A DNA stretch of 30,976 bases from CAKRJP01 sp963597615 (GTDB lineage Bacteria > Bacillota > Clostridia > Lachnospirales > Lachnospiraceae), in the NCBI GenBank assembly GCA_963597615.1, contig CAVBQS010000005.1, forward strand, positions 1-30,976, in the 5' to 3' direction. This document shows positions 21,998-30,007 of this stretch, in pieces (the first letter of the stretch is position 1; each line of letters starts with the position of its first letter). The position numbers and the translations under genes were made by a program. The notes beneath the pieces were generated by a model, which did no database searches, was not told the origin of the DNA, and saw nothing but the letters and a program-made list of their open reading frames with translations.

Positions 21998-23176
21998 TCA
22001 CAATACTTTTCTTAAGATTCCAATCATCTCATCCACATGCTCTTTTTCAATAATAAGTGGTGGGACAAAACGAATTACGTCAGAACCTGCACCGATAATC
22101 AAAAGACCTTCTTTCAAAGCGGACCCGGTAATCTCTGCCAGAGGTTTGGTTACCTGAATTCCCTGCATTAAGCCGGTTCCCTTTACTGCCACTACCGTAT
22201 CAAAGTCTTTTTCAAGAGCTTCTAACTGCTCTGTCAAATAAGCTCCTATTTCCTTTACGTGATCTACAATATGGTCTCGTTTAAAAATCTCCACGGTCTT
22301 TTTCACTGCCGTGCAAGCCAAAGGATTTCCACCATAAGTCGTACCGTGATCTCCCGGCTCCAAAGAATATTCTGCCACCGCCTCTGTCATAGCAAATGCT
22401 CCTACAGGAACTCCGTTTCCAATGGCCTTAGCCATAGACATAATATCCGGCTTCACTCCGTATTTTTGCCATGCAAACATGTCTCCGGTACGTCCCATAC
22501 CACACTGTACTTCGTCGCAGATCATTAAGATTCCTTCTTCATCGCAAAGCTTACGGATTCCTTTTACAAATTCCTCTGTGGCAAGGTTGATTCCCCCTTC
22601 TCCCTGAAGAGTTTCAAAAATAATGGCACAAGTCTTGTCTGTAACTAAGGATTTTACACTCTCTAAATCGTTGTACTCAGCAAAAGAGACGCCCTGAAGC
22701 AAAGGCTCAAAGGGCTTTCTGTAGGCATCATGCCCTGTAACAGATACAGCTCCAAAACTTCTTCCATGGAAGGATTCCTTCATAGCAATAAATTCATAAC
22801 GGCCACTGTTTTTCTTATAAGCATATTTCCTTGCAGATTTTAGGCAGCCTTCTACCGCCTCTCCACCACTATTAGTAAAGAAGACACGGTCCATGCCTGT
22901 AATATCTTTTAAAGCTTCTGCCGCCTCTCCGCACTGGGTATTATAGTAAAGATTAGAAGTGTGGATTAACTTATCCACCTGAGCCTTCAAGGCCTCTGCA
23001 ATCTCTTTATTTCCATATCCCAGGGAAGTCACTGCATATCCTGCAGCAAAATCAAGATACTTCTTCCCCTCAGTGTCATAGAGGTAGACTCCTTCTCCCC
23101 TATCTAATACTACTGGGAAGGGATTGTAGGTATGCACCAGATTGTTGTCAAATTTTTCCATATAAGTATTTGCCAT
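21998..23176 (-). CDS. argD: Acetylornithine aminotransferase
   Basis: ArgD is the PLP enzyme that converts N-acetylglutamate semialdehyde to N-acetylornithine. The 392 residues fit the class III aminotransferase family: YLDFAAGYAV near the start, FFTNSGGEAVEGCLKSARKY, FHGRSFGAVSVTG, the PLP region EGGINLATEEF then LMICDEVQCGMGRTG, and the Schiff-base lysine in DIMSMAKAIGNGVPVGAF. I chose ATG 23176, with AGGTGG about 8 nt upstream; a GTG at 23188 is part of that ribosome binding site. The gene follows argB by 56 nt and is the last in the operon argC-GNAT-argJ-argB-argD. Confidence 0.95.
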   Translation of the reverse strand: MANTYMEKFDNNLVHTYNPFPVVLDRGEGVYLYDTEGKKYLDFAAGYAVTSLGYGNKEIAEALKAQVDKLIHTSNLYYNTQCGEAAEALKDITGMDRVFFTNSGGEAVEGCLKSARKYAYKKNSGRYEFIAMKESFHGRSFGAVSVTGHDAYRKPFEPLLQGVSFAEYNDLESVKSLVTDKTCAIIFETLQGEGGINLATEEFVKGIRKLCDEEGILMICDEVQCGMGRTGDMFAWQKYGVKPDIMSMAKAIGNGVPVGAFAMTEAVAEYSLEPGDHGTTYGGNPLACTAVKKTVEIFKRDHIVDHVKEIGAYLTEQLEALEKDFDTVVAVKGTGLMQGIQVTKPLAEITGSALKEGLLIIGAGSDVIRFVPPLIIEKEHVDEMIGILRKVL

Positions 23177-23232
23177 AGTTTTTTCCACCTTTTATCTCTC
23201 CATTGATCCTAAACTAGTAGTTGCTCTTTGCT

Positions 23233-24138
23233 TTATGCTTCCTCTTCTGTATAAAATCTCTGACTTTCATCATTTAAAATAGCCGTTCCAATTCCCTTAT
23301 TGGTAAAGATTTCAAGAAGAAGGCAATGCGGGATTCTTCCGTCTAAAATATGGACTCTGGAAACACCGGCATGAATAGCATCAATACAATTGTTAAGTTT
23401 TGGAAGCATACCGCCACCAATATAGCCATCATCCATAAGCTTCTGGGCTGCTGAAACTGTAAGCTCTGAAATAAGAGTCTCCGGGTCCCTAGGATCTTTA
23501 TAAACCCCTTCGATATCAGTAAGGAAGGCAAGTTTCTCTGCCTTCATGGCCTTCGCAATGGCACAAGCCGCATCATCTGCATTGATATTGTAGGTGTTAT
23601 TCTCATCATCAAGTCCTACTGGGCAAACGATAGGAAGGAAGTCCTTCTCCAAAAGATCATAGAGAATATCTGCATTGACTTCTTTTACTTCTCCTACGAA
23701 TCCAATATCCTGACCCTGGGATAATTTCTTATCTACCGTTAGAAGTTTTCCGTCCTTACCACTGATACCAATGGCACGAACTCCCAAACCTTCCACTAAC
23801 TGAACCAGGCTTTTGTTTACTTTTCCAAGAACCATCTCCACCAATTCCATAGTTGGCTCATCTGTTACACGAAGGCCATTAATGAATTTAGGCTCCATGC
23901 CTACCTTATTGACCCAACGGCTAATTTCCTTACCACCACCGTGAACAATAATTGGCTTAAATCCAACTAGCTTTAAAAGTGTCACATCCTGAATCACTCG
24001 AGCTTTCAGTTCCTCATCTACCATGGCACTTCCGCCATATTTTACAACAATAATTCTGCGATTGAATCGCTGAATGTATGGCAGGGCCTCTATAAGGACC
24101 TCTGCTTTTTCAAGATACTTTTGCATATTCTTATCCAT
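23233..24138 (-). CDS. argB: Acetylglutamate kinase
   Basis: ArgB phosphorylates N-acetylglutamate, usually the step inhibited by arginine. The protein (301 residues) has the amino acid kinase fold: IIVVKYGGSAM, IIVHGGGKEIS with the substrate loop, NGLRVTDEPTMELVEMVLGKVNK, and YNINADDAACAIAKAMKAEKLAFLTDIEGVYKD. An N-terminal helix of about 20 residues before the kinase core (MDKNMQKYLEKAEVLIEAL) resembles the element that makes the arginine-sensitive hexameric enzymes, so feedback inhibition is likely (inference). I chose ATG 24138, with GAAGGAG 6 nt upstream, over an in-frame ATG at about 24168. It is 56 nt after argJ. Confidence 0.95.
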   Translation of the reverse strand: MDKNMQKYLEKAEVLIEALPYIQRFNRRIIVVKYGGSAMVDEELKARVIQDVTLLKLVGFKPIIVHGGGKEISRWVNKVGMEPKFINGLRVTDEPTMELVEMVLGKVNKSLVQLVEGLGVRAIGISGKDGKLLTVDKKLSQGQDIGFVGEVKEVNADILYDLLEKDFLPIVCPVGLDDENNTYNINADDAACAIAKAMKAEKLAFLTDIEGVYKDPRDPETLISELTVSAAQKLMDDGYIGGGMLPKLNNCIDAIHAGVSRVHILDGRIPHCLLLEIFTNKGIGTAILNDESQRFYTEEEA

Positions 24139-24193
24139 TTTTTGCTCCTTCGTGGTATTTCTCATCACTTTTTATCTGCAAATTTTTTTCTAA

Positions 24194-25417
24194 TTAGCTA
24201 CGATAATCTGCATTAATCTCAATATATCCGTGGGTCAGATCGCATCCCCAGGCTGTAGCCTCAAAGTCACCCATTTTTACATCTGCAATGGCTCTTACTT
24301 CTTTTGCTGAGAGGATTTCTGTTGCCTTCTCCTCGCTGTAGTCTACTGCAGTACCATTTTCAATAATCTGAATTTTTCCATTGGCACTTTCAAAGAAAAG
24401 ATCTACCTTTTCCGGATCAAAGTCTACCCCAGAGTATCCCATAGCACAAAGAATTCTACCCCAGTTGGCATCGTGACCTGCAATAGCAGTCTTTGTAAGG
24501 TTAGAGCAAACAATTGCCTTGGCAAGAACCTTTGCCTGAGCAAGGCTTTGGCATCCCACTGCCTTTACTTCAAACAAGGCAGTGGCTCCCTCTCCGTCTC
24601 CTGCAATCATCTTAGCCAAATATTCATTAATAGCATGAAGAGCCTCTGCAAATTTCTTGTAATCCTCAGTTCCATACTCAATTACTGGATTTTCTGCCAA
24701 ACCATTGGCCAGCAAAAGGGCTGTGTCATTGGTGGATGTATCTCCATCTACAGAAATCATATTGTAAGTATCATCTACATCTTCGCTTAAAGCCTTCTGC
24801 AAAGCTTCCTTAGTAATGGCAGCATCTGTAGTAATGAAGGCCAACATGGTACACATATTAGGATGGATCATTCCTGATCCCTTTGCCATACCACCTACTG
24901 TTACCGTCTTTCCTCCTACTTCAATGGTAACTGCCAACTCTTTTTCTCTAGTATCGGTAGTCATAATGGCTTTGGCCGCCTCTGTTCCATTTTCAATAGA
25001 ATCATTTTTTTTGCCTGCCAAAACTTCAATACCAGCTGTCAAACGGTCAATAGGAATCTGTTTACCAATAACTCCTGTGGAACCGATTAATACACCCTCT
25101 GGAGAAATTCCTAAGTATTTTGCTGCAGCCTCAGCAGTATCCTTACAGTAGCCAAAGCCTTCAGATCCTGTACACGCATTGGCAATTCCAGAGTTTACTA
25201 CAACTGCCTGCACCAGGGCCCCGCTGTCTACCACCTGTCTGTCCCATTTTACAGGAGCTGCCTTTACCACATTCCGGGTAAATGTTCCTGCCGATACGCA
25301 GGCTGCCTGGCTGTAGATCAGGGCCATATCGGTACGATCCTTATATTTGATTCCTGCTGCTGTGCTGGCTGCCTCAAATCCCTTTGCTGCGGTTACTCCG
25401 CCTTTAATTATCTCCAT
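24194..25417 (-). CDS. argJ: Bifunctional glutamate N-acetyltransferase / ornithine acetyltransferase
   Basis: ArgJ recycles the acetyl group from N-acetylornithine to glutamate, and in bifunctional forms also makes acetylglutamate from acetyl-CoA. The 407 residues keep the family landmarks: KDRTDMALIYSQAACVSAGTFTRN, the PVKWDR segment, NSGIANACTG, and the self-cleavage region KGSGMIHPNMCTMLAFITTDA, where the Thr after Cys becomes the N-terminal nucleophile of the beta chain; then DGDTSTNDT and GHDANWGRILCAMGYSG. I chose ATG 25417, with GGAGG 8 nt upstream. Whether it is mono- or bifunctional cannot be told from sequence, and the adjacent GNAT gene might supply acetylglutamate. Confidence 0.95.
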   Translation of the reverse strand: MEIIKGGVTAAKGFEAASTAAGIKYKDRTDMALIYSQAACVSAGTFTRNVVKAAPVKWDRQVVDSGALVQAVVVNSGIANACTGSEGFGYCKDTAEAAAKYLGISPEGVLIGSTGVIGKQIPIDRLTAGIEVLAGKKNDSIENGTEAAKAIMTTDTREKELAVTIEVGGKTVTVGGMAKGSGMIHPNMCTMLAFITTDAAITKEALQKALSEDVDDTYNMISVDGDTSTNDTALLLANGLAENPVIEYGTEDYKKFAEALHAINEYLAKMIAGDGEGATALFEVKAVGCQSLAQAKVLAKAIVCSNLTKTAIAGHDANWGRILCAMGYSGVDFDPEKVDLFFESANGKIQIIENGTAVDYSEEKATEILSAKEVRAIADVKMGDFEATAWGCDLTHGYIEINADYRS

Positions 25418-25435
25418 CTTGATTTCCTCCATGAT

Positions 25436-25885
25436 TTACTGTTGATTAAACGCTGTAATATTCTTGTCATTTAATATAAAGTCATAATAATTTAAGTCTT
25501 CTCTCTTGGTCCAACCAATGGTATTCCAAAATGCATTTCCCCCGTCGTTCTGGGTGAAGGCGATTAAACTTACATTATTAACCTCTTCTTTTTTTAATTC
25601 CTGCATGCATCTTACTACCATGGCCTTTCCAATACCGTGGCACCTATAGCCTTCTGCCACACATACATGATACATACAACCTCGCCTGCCATCATGGCCG
25701 CAGAGAATGGCTCCTACGATTTTGTCATCTACCACTGCCACTACACTGGTGGTTGGATTTCTTTTTAAGAATCTTGAAATTCCCTCCTTGGAATCATCGA
25801 TGCTGCGAATTCCAAAGCCCTTAATCTGCATCCAAAGGGCATGCACCTCATCAAAATCTTCTATGGTCATTGTACGTATCAACAT
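25436..25885 (-). CDS. GNAT acetyltransferase in the arginine operon
   Basis: The 149 residues form a single GNAT domain: IRTMTIEDFDEVHALWMQI, the strand VVAVVDDKIVGAILCG, the acetyl-CoA-binding region VCVAEGYRCHGIGKAMVVRCM (Q/RxxGxG/A pattern as RCHGIGK), and FWNTIGWTKRED. It sits between argC and argJ in the same direction with only 18 nt to argJ, and has its own GAGGAAGG site. A GNAT in this place could be a short acetylglutamate synthase, as known for some ArgA-lacking bacteria, or an N-acetyltransferase of unrelated substrate. It lacks an amino acid kinase domain, so it is not a classical ArgA. Confidence 0.8.
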   Translation of the reverse strand: MLIRTMTIEDFDEVHALWMQIKGFGIRSIDDSKEGISRFLKRNPTTSVVAVVDDKIVGAILCGHDGRRGCMYHVCVAEGYRCHGIGKAMVVRCMQELKKEEVNNVSLIAFTQNDGGNAFWNTIGWTKREDLNYYDFILNDKNITAFNQQ

Positions 25886-25942
25886 TTTCCTTCCTCATTT
25901 CTGTCTTTCCACCTGGAAAGTTAAAGACTTTCTATTTTCCTC

Positions 25943-26983
25943 TTATGGGAACATTGGCACCAGCTGGAGGCCTTCATCCTCCGGAAGTCCAAAGAGAAGG
26001 TTCATATTCTGAACCGCCTGTCCTGCCGCTCCCTTTACCAAATTATCAAGAGCCCCCATCATAATAATGCGGTGGGTTCTTGGATCAATTTTGAAATTAA
26101 TATCTACATAGTTACTTCCCTCCACCCATTTTGTCTCTGGGCAAATGCCTTCCGGAAGTACTCGTACAAATTTTTCATCCTTATAATATGCATCGTAAAT
26201 GGCCTTTATTTCCTCATATGTAACATCCTTTTTCAGGCTTGCATATTCTGTAGCCAAAATTCCTCGGTTCATAGGAACCAAATGAGGAGTAAAGTTGATT
26301 AACACTTCTTCTCCACATGCATAACCAAGCTGCTCTTCAATCTCTGGTGTGTGTCTGTGACTTGCCACGCCATAAGCCTTCATATTTTCATTGACCTCAC
26401 AGAAAAGGTTGGGAACTTTTGCCCCTCTACCTGCTCCGGAGGTTCCGGATTTAGCATCCACAATCAAGGTGCTCATATCAATGATGCCTTCCTTTGCCAG
26501 TGGATAAGCGGTAAGAATAGAACAGGTCGTATAGCATCCTGGATTTGCAATTAATCTTGCTTTCTTAATATCCTCTCGATTAATCTCACAAAGACCGTAA
26601 ACAGCTTCTTCAATAAACTGAGGAGATTTATGCTCAATCTTATACCATTTTTCATAGGTAGCCACGTCTTTAATACGAAAATCCGCACTAAGATCCACGA
26701 CCTTGGTATGATTCAAAATTTCCTCTGTAAGAACAGAAGCCAAATATCCCTGAGGGGTTGCAGTAAAAATCACGTCTGCCTGCTTGGCTAATTCTTCTAT
26801 ATTATCATCCAAGCATTTAGCATCTACGATCTGAAACATATTCTGATAAACATCTGCATATTTTTGATCCACATAGCTTCTAGAGCCATACCATACAATC
26901 TCCACCTCTTTATGTCCCATTAACAAACGTACCAGTTCTGCACCTGCATAACCTGTAGCACCAATAATTCCTGCCTTAATCAT
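25943..26983 (-). CDS. argC: N-acetyl-gamma-glutamyl-phosphate reductase
   Basis: ArgC reduces N-acetylglutamyl phosphate to the semialdehyde with NADPH. The 346 residues begin MIKAGIIGATGYAGAELVRLL (dinucleotide-binding GxTGYxG), and carry the catalytic Cys in ANPGCYTTCSILTAYPL, GTSGAGR, and the His-containing ASHRHTPEIEEQLG. The start ATG 26983 has AGGAGG 7 nt upstream; the in-frame ATG at 27037 lies far before it without a site. It is the first gene of the arginine operon, behind its own promoter and opposite argG. Confidence 0.95.
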   Translation of the reverse strand: MIKAGIIGATGYAGAELVRLLMGHKEVEIVWYGSRSYVDQKYADVYQNMFQIVDAKCLDDNIEELAKQADVIFTATPQGYLASVLTEEILNHTKVVDLSADFRIKDVATYEKWYKIEHKSPQFIEEAVYGLCEINREDIKKARLIANPGCYTTCSILTAYPLAKEGIIDMSTLIVDAKSGTSGAGRGAKVPNLFCEVNENMKAYGVASHRHTPEIEEQLGYACGEEVLINFTPHLVPMNRGILATEYASLKKDVTYEEIKAIYDAYYKDEKFVRVLPEGICPETKWVEGSNYVDINFKIDPRTHRIIMMGALDNLVKGAAGQAVQNMNLLFGLPEDEGLQLVPMFP

Positions 26984-27060
26984 GGATTTCCTCCTAATAT
27001 TAAATCTATTTTCAAAAACCTTTGACAAAGTTTTCATATAACTTTTTGATACAACTTTCT

Positions 27061-27089
27061 ATTTTATACTAGTTTAGGGGCCTTGTCTA
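27061..27089 (-). promoter_or_regulatory. Promoter of the argC operon
   Basis: On the minus strand TAGACA (27089-27084), 17 bp, then TAAAAT (27066-27061) forms a sigma-A promoter; the leader is about 70 nt. The nearest ARG-box-like element lies 66 bp upstream, so argC and argG could share a regulator. Confidence 0.6.
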
Positions 27090-27154
27090 GCACTAAGGCC
27101 TCTTGCATCAATTCTTGTACCTAGAAGATTCAGTTTTTAGTCCCGCCTCGTAGC

Positions 27155-27222
27155 AATGCATAATTATACATTATTTATGCATATTATGCAAGTTTATCAG
27201 AAAAATATCTTGAATATTCATT
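27155..27222. promoter_or_regulatory. ArgR (ARG box)-like sites between argC and argG
   Basis: Three AT-rich palindrome-like elements occur in a row: AATGCATAATTATACATT (27155-27172), TATGCATATTATGCA (about 27176-27190) and TGAATATTCA (27211-27220). They resemble the ARG boxes of ArgR/AhrC, which bind TGAAT- or TGCAT-type half-sites with arginine. The last one overlaps the -35 of argG. No argR gene is in the window. Confidence 0.6.
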
Positions 27223-27238
27223 TCATATAGTGTATAGT
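27210..27238 (+). promoter_or_regulatory. argG promoter
   Basis: TTGAAT (27210-27215), a 17-bp spacer and TATAGT (27233-27238) form a sigma-A promoter. The -35 overlaps an ARG-box-like TGAATATTCA, consistent with arginine repression. The leader is about 100 nt. Confidence 0.7.
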
Positions 27239-27264
27239 GAGTCTTGCATTACAAGCTTATGACA

Positions 27265-27305
27265 CAACTGCCTTTTATGAATATTTTCTGAACCACAGGC
27301 AGTTG
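27265..27305 (+). other. Hairpin in the argG leader
   Basis: CAACTGCCT (27265-27273) pairs perfectly with AGGCAGTTG (27297-27305) over 9 bp with a 23-nt loop. No U-run follows and the ribosome binding site (AGGAGG, at about 27,330) is outside the stem, so it is neither a terminator nor an obvious sequestering hairpin. It may stabilise the mRNA 5' end. Confidence 0.45.
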
Positions 27306-27345
27306 CCATGGAAATTTTAATTATACATTTAGGAGGACTTCTACT

Positions 27346-28578
27346 ATGAAAGAAAAAGTTGTTTTAGCCTATTCCGGCGGTCTGGATACTACTGCTATTA
27401 TCCCTTGGCTAAAGGAAACCTTTAATTATGATGTTATTTGCTGCTGCGTAGACTGCGGTCAGGAAAGCGAATTAGAGGGACTTGATGAGAGAGCTAAATT
27501 ATCCGGAGCTTCCAAGTTATATATAGAAGATATCGTTGATGATTTCTGCGACAATTACATTGTTCCATGTGTACAGGCTCATGCTGTATATGAGAATAAA
27601 TATTTATTAGGAACTTCTATGGCTCGTCCAGCCATTGCTAAGAAGTTGGTAGAAATTGCAAGAAAAGAAGATGCCGTTGCCATCTGCCACGGTGCTACTG
27701 GTAAAGGAAACGATCAGATTCGTTTCGAGTTGGCAATCAAAGCCTTAGCTCCCGACATTAAGGTAATTGCTCCTTGGAGAATGACAGACGTTTGGACCAT
27801 GCAGTCTAGAGAAGATGAAATTGATTACTGTAAGGCTCATGGCATTGATCTTCCATTTGATGCAAGCCACAGCTACAGCCGCGACCGTAACCTCTGGCAC
27901 ATCAGCCACGAAGGTCTTGAGCTGGAAGATCCAGGTCTAGAGCCAAACTATGACCACATGCTGGTTCTCTCTACTACACCAGAGAAGGCTCCAGATGAGG
28001 GAGAATATGTAACTATGACCTTCGAAAAAGGTGTTCCAAAGAGTGTCAATGGTGAAGAGATGAAGGTTTCTGATATCATTCGCAAGTTAAACGAACTTGG
28101 TGGCAAACACGGAATCGGTATCGTTGATATTGTAGAGAACCGTGTAGTAGGTATGAAGTCCCGCGGTGTTTATGAGACTCCTGGCGGAACCATTCTCTAC
28201 GAGGCTCATCAGCAGTTGGAAGAATTAGTATTAGACCGTGCTACTTATGAAGTAAAGGAAGAGATGGGCAACAAGCTGTCTCAGGTTGTTTACGAAGGAA
28301 AATGGTTCACACCACTTCGCGAGGCAATCCAGGCATTTATCGAGAGCACCCAGGAATATGTAACTGGTGAAGTGAAGTTTAAGTTATATAAGGGCAACAT
28401 TATTAAAGCCGGAACTACTTCTCCATATTCTCTCTACAATGAGTCTCTTGCAAGCTTCACTACCGGTGATATGTATGATCACAATGACGCCAGCGGATTC
28501 ATCACTTTATTTGGACTCCCATTAAAGGTTCGTGCTATGAAGCTTCAGGAAGTAGCAAAGAAAAGCAACCAGGTATAA
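27346..28578 (+). CDS. argG: Argininosuccinate synthase
   Basis: ArgG joins citrulline and aspartate with ATP to give argininosuccinate. The 410 residues begin with the PP-loop ATP site VVLAYSGGLDTTAIIPWLKE, followed by VICCCVDCGQESELEGLDERA, SMARPAIAKKLVEIA, CHGATGKGNDQIRFELA, and RDRNLWHISHEGLELEDP. These are the standard landmarks and nothing is missing. ATG 27346 has AGGAGG 8-9 nt upstream. It is transcribed alone and divergent from argC; argH and argF are not in the window. The downstream region soon contains the M-box promoter, and no clear terminator is visible after argG. Confidence 0.96.
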   Translation: MKEKVVLAYSGGLDTTAIIPWLKETFNYDVICCCVDCGQESELEGLDERAKLSGASKLYIEDIVDDFCDNYIVPCVQAHAVYENKYLLGTSMARPAIAKKLVEIARKEDAVAICHGATGKGNDQIRFELAIKALAPDIKVIAPWRMTDVWTMQSREDEIDYCKAHGIDLPFDASHSYSRDRNLWHISHEGLELEDPGLEPNYDHMLVLSTTPEKAPDEGEYVTMTFEKGVPKSVNGEEMKVSDIIRKLNELGGKHGIGIVDIVENRVVGMKSRGVYETPGGTILYEAHQQLEELVLDRATYEVKEEMGNKLSQVVYEGKWFTPLREAIQAFIESTQEYVTGEVKFKLYKGNIIKAGTTSPYSLYNESLASFTTGDMYDHNDASGFITLFGLPLKVRAMKLQEVAKKSNQV

Positions 28579-28606
28579 ATCTTAGTTGATTTTCAAATTT
28601 TAGGGG

Positions 28607-28635
28607 TTGACAAACCAGAAGCCCCTGCATAAAAT
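28607..28635 (+). promoter_or_regulatory. Consensus promoter of the M-box / mgtE unit
   Basis: TTGACA (28607-28612), a 17-bp spacer and TAAAAT (28630-28635) form a near-consensus sigma-A promoter that begins about 30 nt after the argG stop. Transcription would start near 28,642, just before the riboswitch. Confidence 0.8.
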
Positions 28636-28657
28636 GACAGTGTATTCAAATTGAATA

Positions 28658-28822
28658 GTCCATTCGGTAGGTGAGGTTACCACAGGGATTTTGAATCATA
28701 GGATTCATAAGATTGCTGCCGCAAGATCGTGGAGACACGTTGAGTTGGTCAGCAGGATGCGTCGTGAAGGCGCAACCTAATGCAATTGTTTATGCCCTGC
28801 GAAGCTAAAGCTTGAACGATGT
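28658..28822 (+). ncRNA. M-box (ykoK) Mg2+ riboswitch
   Basis: Conserved M-box blocks are present in order: GGTAGGTGAGGTTACC (28,667-28,682), ATTGCTGCCGCAAGATCGTGG with GAGACACG, GGTCAGCAGGATGC, an AATGC block, and TATGCCCTGCGAAGCTAAAGCT. This is the ykoK leader pattern known to sense Mg2+ and stop transcription of mgtE/mgtA-type genes when Mg2+ is high. A rho-independent terminator follows at 28,845, and an MgtE homologue lies downstream. The closing P1 stem is poor by eye, so the exact ends are approximate. Confidence 0.85.
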
Positions 28823-28844
28823 ATTTTTACAAATGAGTTTCAAA

Positions 28845-28880
28845 GACTCCGTCATTGTTCAGGCAGTGACGGAGTTTTTT
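28845..28880 (+). terminator. Terminator of the M-box expression platform
   Basis: GACTCCGTCATTG and CAGTGACGGAGT form a 12-bp stem (one G-U) with a 6-nt loop followed by six T. It lies directly after the riboswitch and before mgtE, as expected for transcription attenuation at high Mg2+. Confidence 0.85.
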
Positions 28881-28961
28881 ATTGTAGGAAATTCTGATGG
28901 AATATCCCCATTCCAGTGCCCCACCCTTACATTGATCAAGACCAAAAAAGGAGGTGAGAAT

Positions 28962-29132
28962 ATGGAAGCAGGTAGTGATAGTTATTACCAAAACAGCTTA
29001 TTAAAACCAAAACAGCACATAGGAGGATATAACTATGAACAGAACAATTTATACAAACAAGAAAAAAATTTTTTCAATGGATGCAGCAAAGAAGTTTCTG
29101 GGCACTACCAGCAAGGTAGGCTCATCTGTTAA
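28962..29132 (+). CDS. Possible 56-aa leader reading frame overlapping mgtE
   Basis: A frame starts at ATG 28962 with a near-perfect AAGGAGGTGAGAAT site, better than the one of the transporter gene itself, and runs 98 nt into it in another frame. It begins MEAGSDSYYQNSLLKPKQHI and has no recognised family, signal peptide or membrane segment. It lies after the riboswitch terminator, so it would be translated only when Mg2+ is low. A leader peptide that adjusts mgtE translation is possible, or a remnant start of an older longer gene. Existence of the peptide is inference from the ribosome binding site. Confidence 0.5.
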   Translation: MEAGSDSYYQNSLLKPKQHIGGYNYEQNNLYKQEKNFFNGCSKEVSGHYQQGRLIC

Positions 29133-29691
29133 AAGCAAAGATTCTGAAGCTACTTACTTTGAAACTTCCGTATTTTCTCATGCAGCAAGCCGAATTCCAT
29201 GGCTCTTAGTTTTAATGTTTACTTCTATTATTACCGGAAACATTATTGCCAGATATGAAAATGCCTTTGCCACAATTCCGCTTTTAGTATCCTTTATTCC
29301 AATGCTTATGGATACCGGCGGAAATTGTGGCTCACAAAGCTCTACTTTAATCATTCGGGGAATTGCTCTAGACGAGATCCACTTTTCCGATTTATTTCGG
29401 GTAATGTTTAAAGAATTTCGGATCTCTTTAATTGTTGGTGCTGCCTTGGCCATTTCTAATGGACTGCGGATTTGGATTCAATATAAAAATCCCGCACTGG
29501 CTCTGGTAATTGCAGCTTCCTTAATCTGCACCGTAATTGTTTCCAAATTGGTAGGATGCATTTTACCTTTAGCAGCAAAAAAAATGCATTTGGACCCAGC
29601 CATTATGGCTTCACCACTAATCACTACCCTGGTGGACACTTTCTCCATTCTTATTTATTTTAACATTGCAACCAAACTCTTCCAGTTATAA
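29035..29691 (+). CDS. MgtE-type divalent cation transporter, membrane domain only
   Basis: The 218 residues match only the C-terminal transmembrane domain of MgtE: five membrane segments with RIPWLLVLMFTSIITGNII (about 54-72), PLLVSFIPMLMDTGGNCGSQSSTLIIRG with the Asp-Thr-Gly-Gly-Asn pore signature, FRISLIVGAALAISNGL, LICTVIVSKLVGCILPLA, and SPLITTLVDTFSILIYF. Full-length MgtE (about 450 residues) has an N domain and CBS pair that gate the channel by Mg2+; both are missing here, replaced by about 45 polar residues. The frame has a good AGGAGG site. Single-domain MgtE-like proteins are known. Control may rest on the M-box alone. Mg2+ or another divalent ion is the likely substrate. Confidence 0.85.
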   Translation: MNRTIYTNKKKIFSMDAAKKFLGTTSKVGSSVKSKDSEATYFETSVFSHAASRIPWLLVLMFTSIITGNIIARYENAFATIPLLVSFIPMLMDTGGNCGSQSSTLIIRGIALDEIHFSDLFRVMFKEFRISLIVGAALAISNGLRIWIQYKNPALALVIAASLICTVIVSKLVGCILPLAAKKMHLDPAIMASPLITTLVDTFSILIYFNIATKLFQL

Positions 29692-29707
29692 TATTTTTTC
29701 ACAAGAA

Positions 29708-29753
29708 AAGGTCTTTATTGTTCTCGGCTCATCCTGCCAGCAATAGGGGCCTT
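29708..29753 (+). terminator. Possible mgtE terminator
   Basis: AAGGTCTTTATTG and CAATAGGGGCCTT form a 13-bp stem with three G-U pairs and a 20-nt loop, followed by CCCTTATTCTTTTATTC. The U-tail is loose, so confidence is moderate. From 29,754 to 29,919 I see only AT-rich DNA without a gene. Confidence 0.5.
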
Positions 29754-29919
29754 CCCTTATTCTTTTATTCGTCTATTTCGCAACGATGCTTGCAATTTTA
29801 TTCACAATATTATCTAAACCCCAAAAGCATTTTTTACCAATTTAGTTATTTTTCACATCTTTTCTCTTTATTTACAATTATTTTCCATGAATATCATCTA
29901 GTTTTTCTATGTTAAAGCA

Positions 29920-29948
29920 TTGACAGACTCTAGTCCCTCTCCTATATT
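29920..29948 (+). promoter_or_regulatory. Promoter of the TSUP permease gene
   Basis: TTGACA (29920-29925), 17 bp and TATATT (29943-29948) form a near-consensus sigma-A promoter about 50 nt before the start codon. It gives the permease its own transcript separate from mgtE. Confidence 0.8.
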
Positions 29949-30007
29949 TAACTTATCGAGAACCGGTTTATAACTATCAACTAGATCGCATAGGGAGGGA
30001 TTTACCA

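Noticed and set aside
27265..27305. A terminator or attenuator in the argG leader
   Set aside because: The 9-bp hairpin has no U-run and no competing structure was found; it also does not cover the ribosome binding site.
28590..28635. A terminator after argG (AGGGG ... CCCCT)
   Set aside because: The stem is short, no U-run follows, and the region is better explained as the promoter before the M-box.
28658..28822. A yybP-ykoY manganese riboswitch
   Set aside because: The conserved blocks (GGTAGGTGAGG, GCTGCCGC, CAGCAGGATGC, GCTAAAGCT) are those of the M-box, not of yybP-ykoY.
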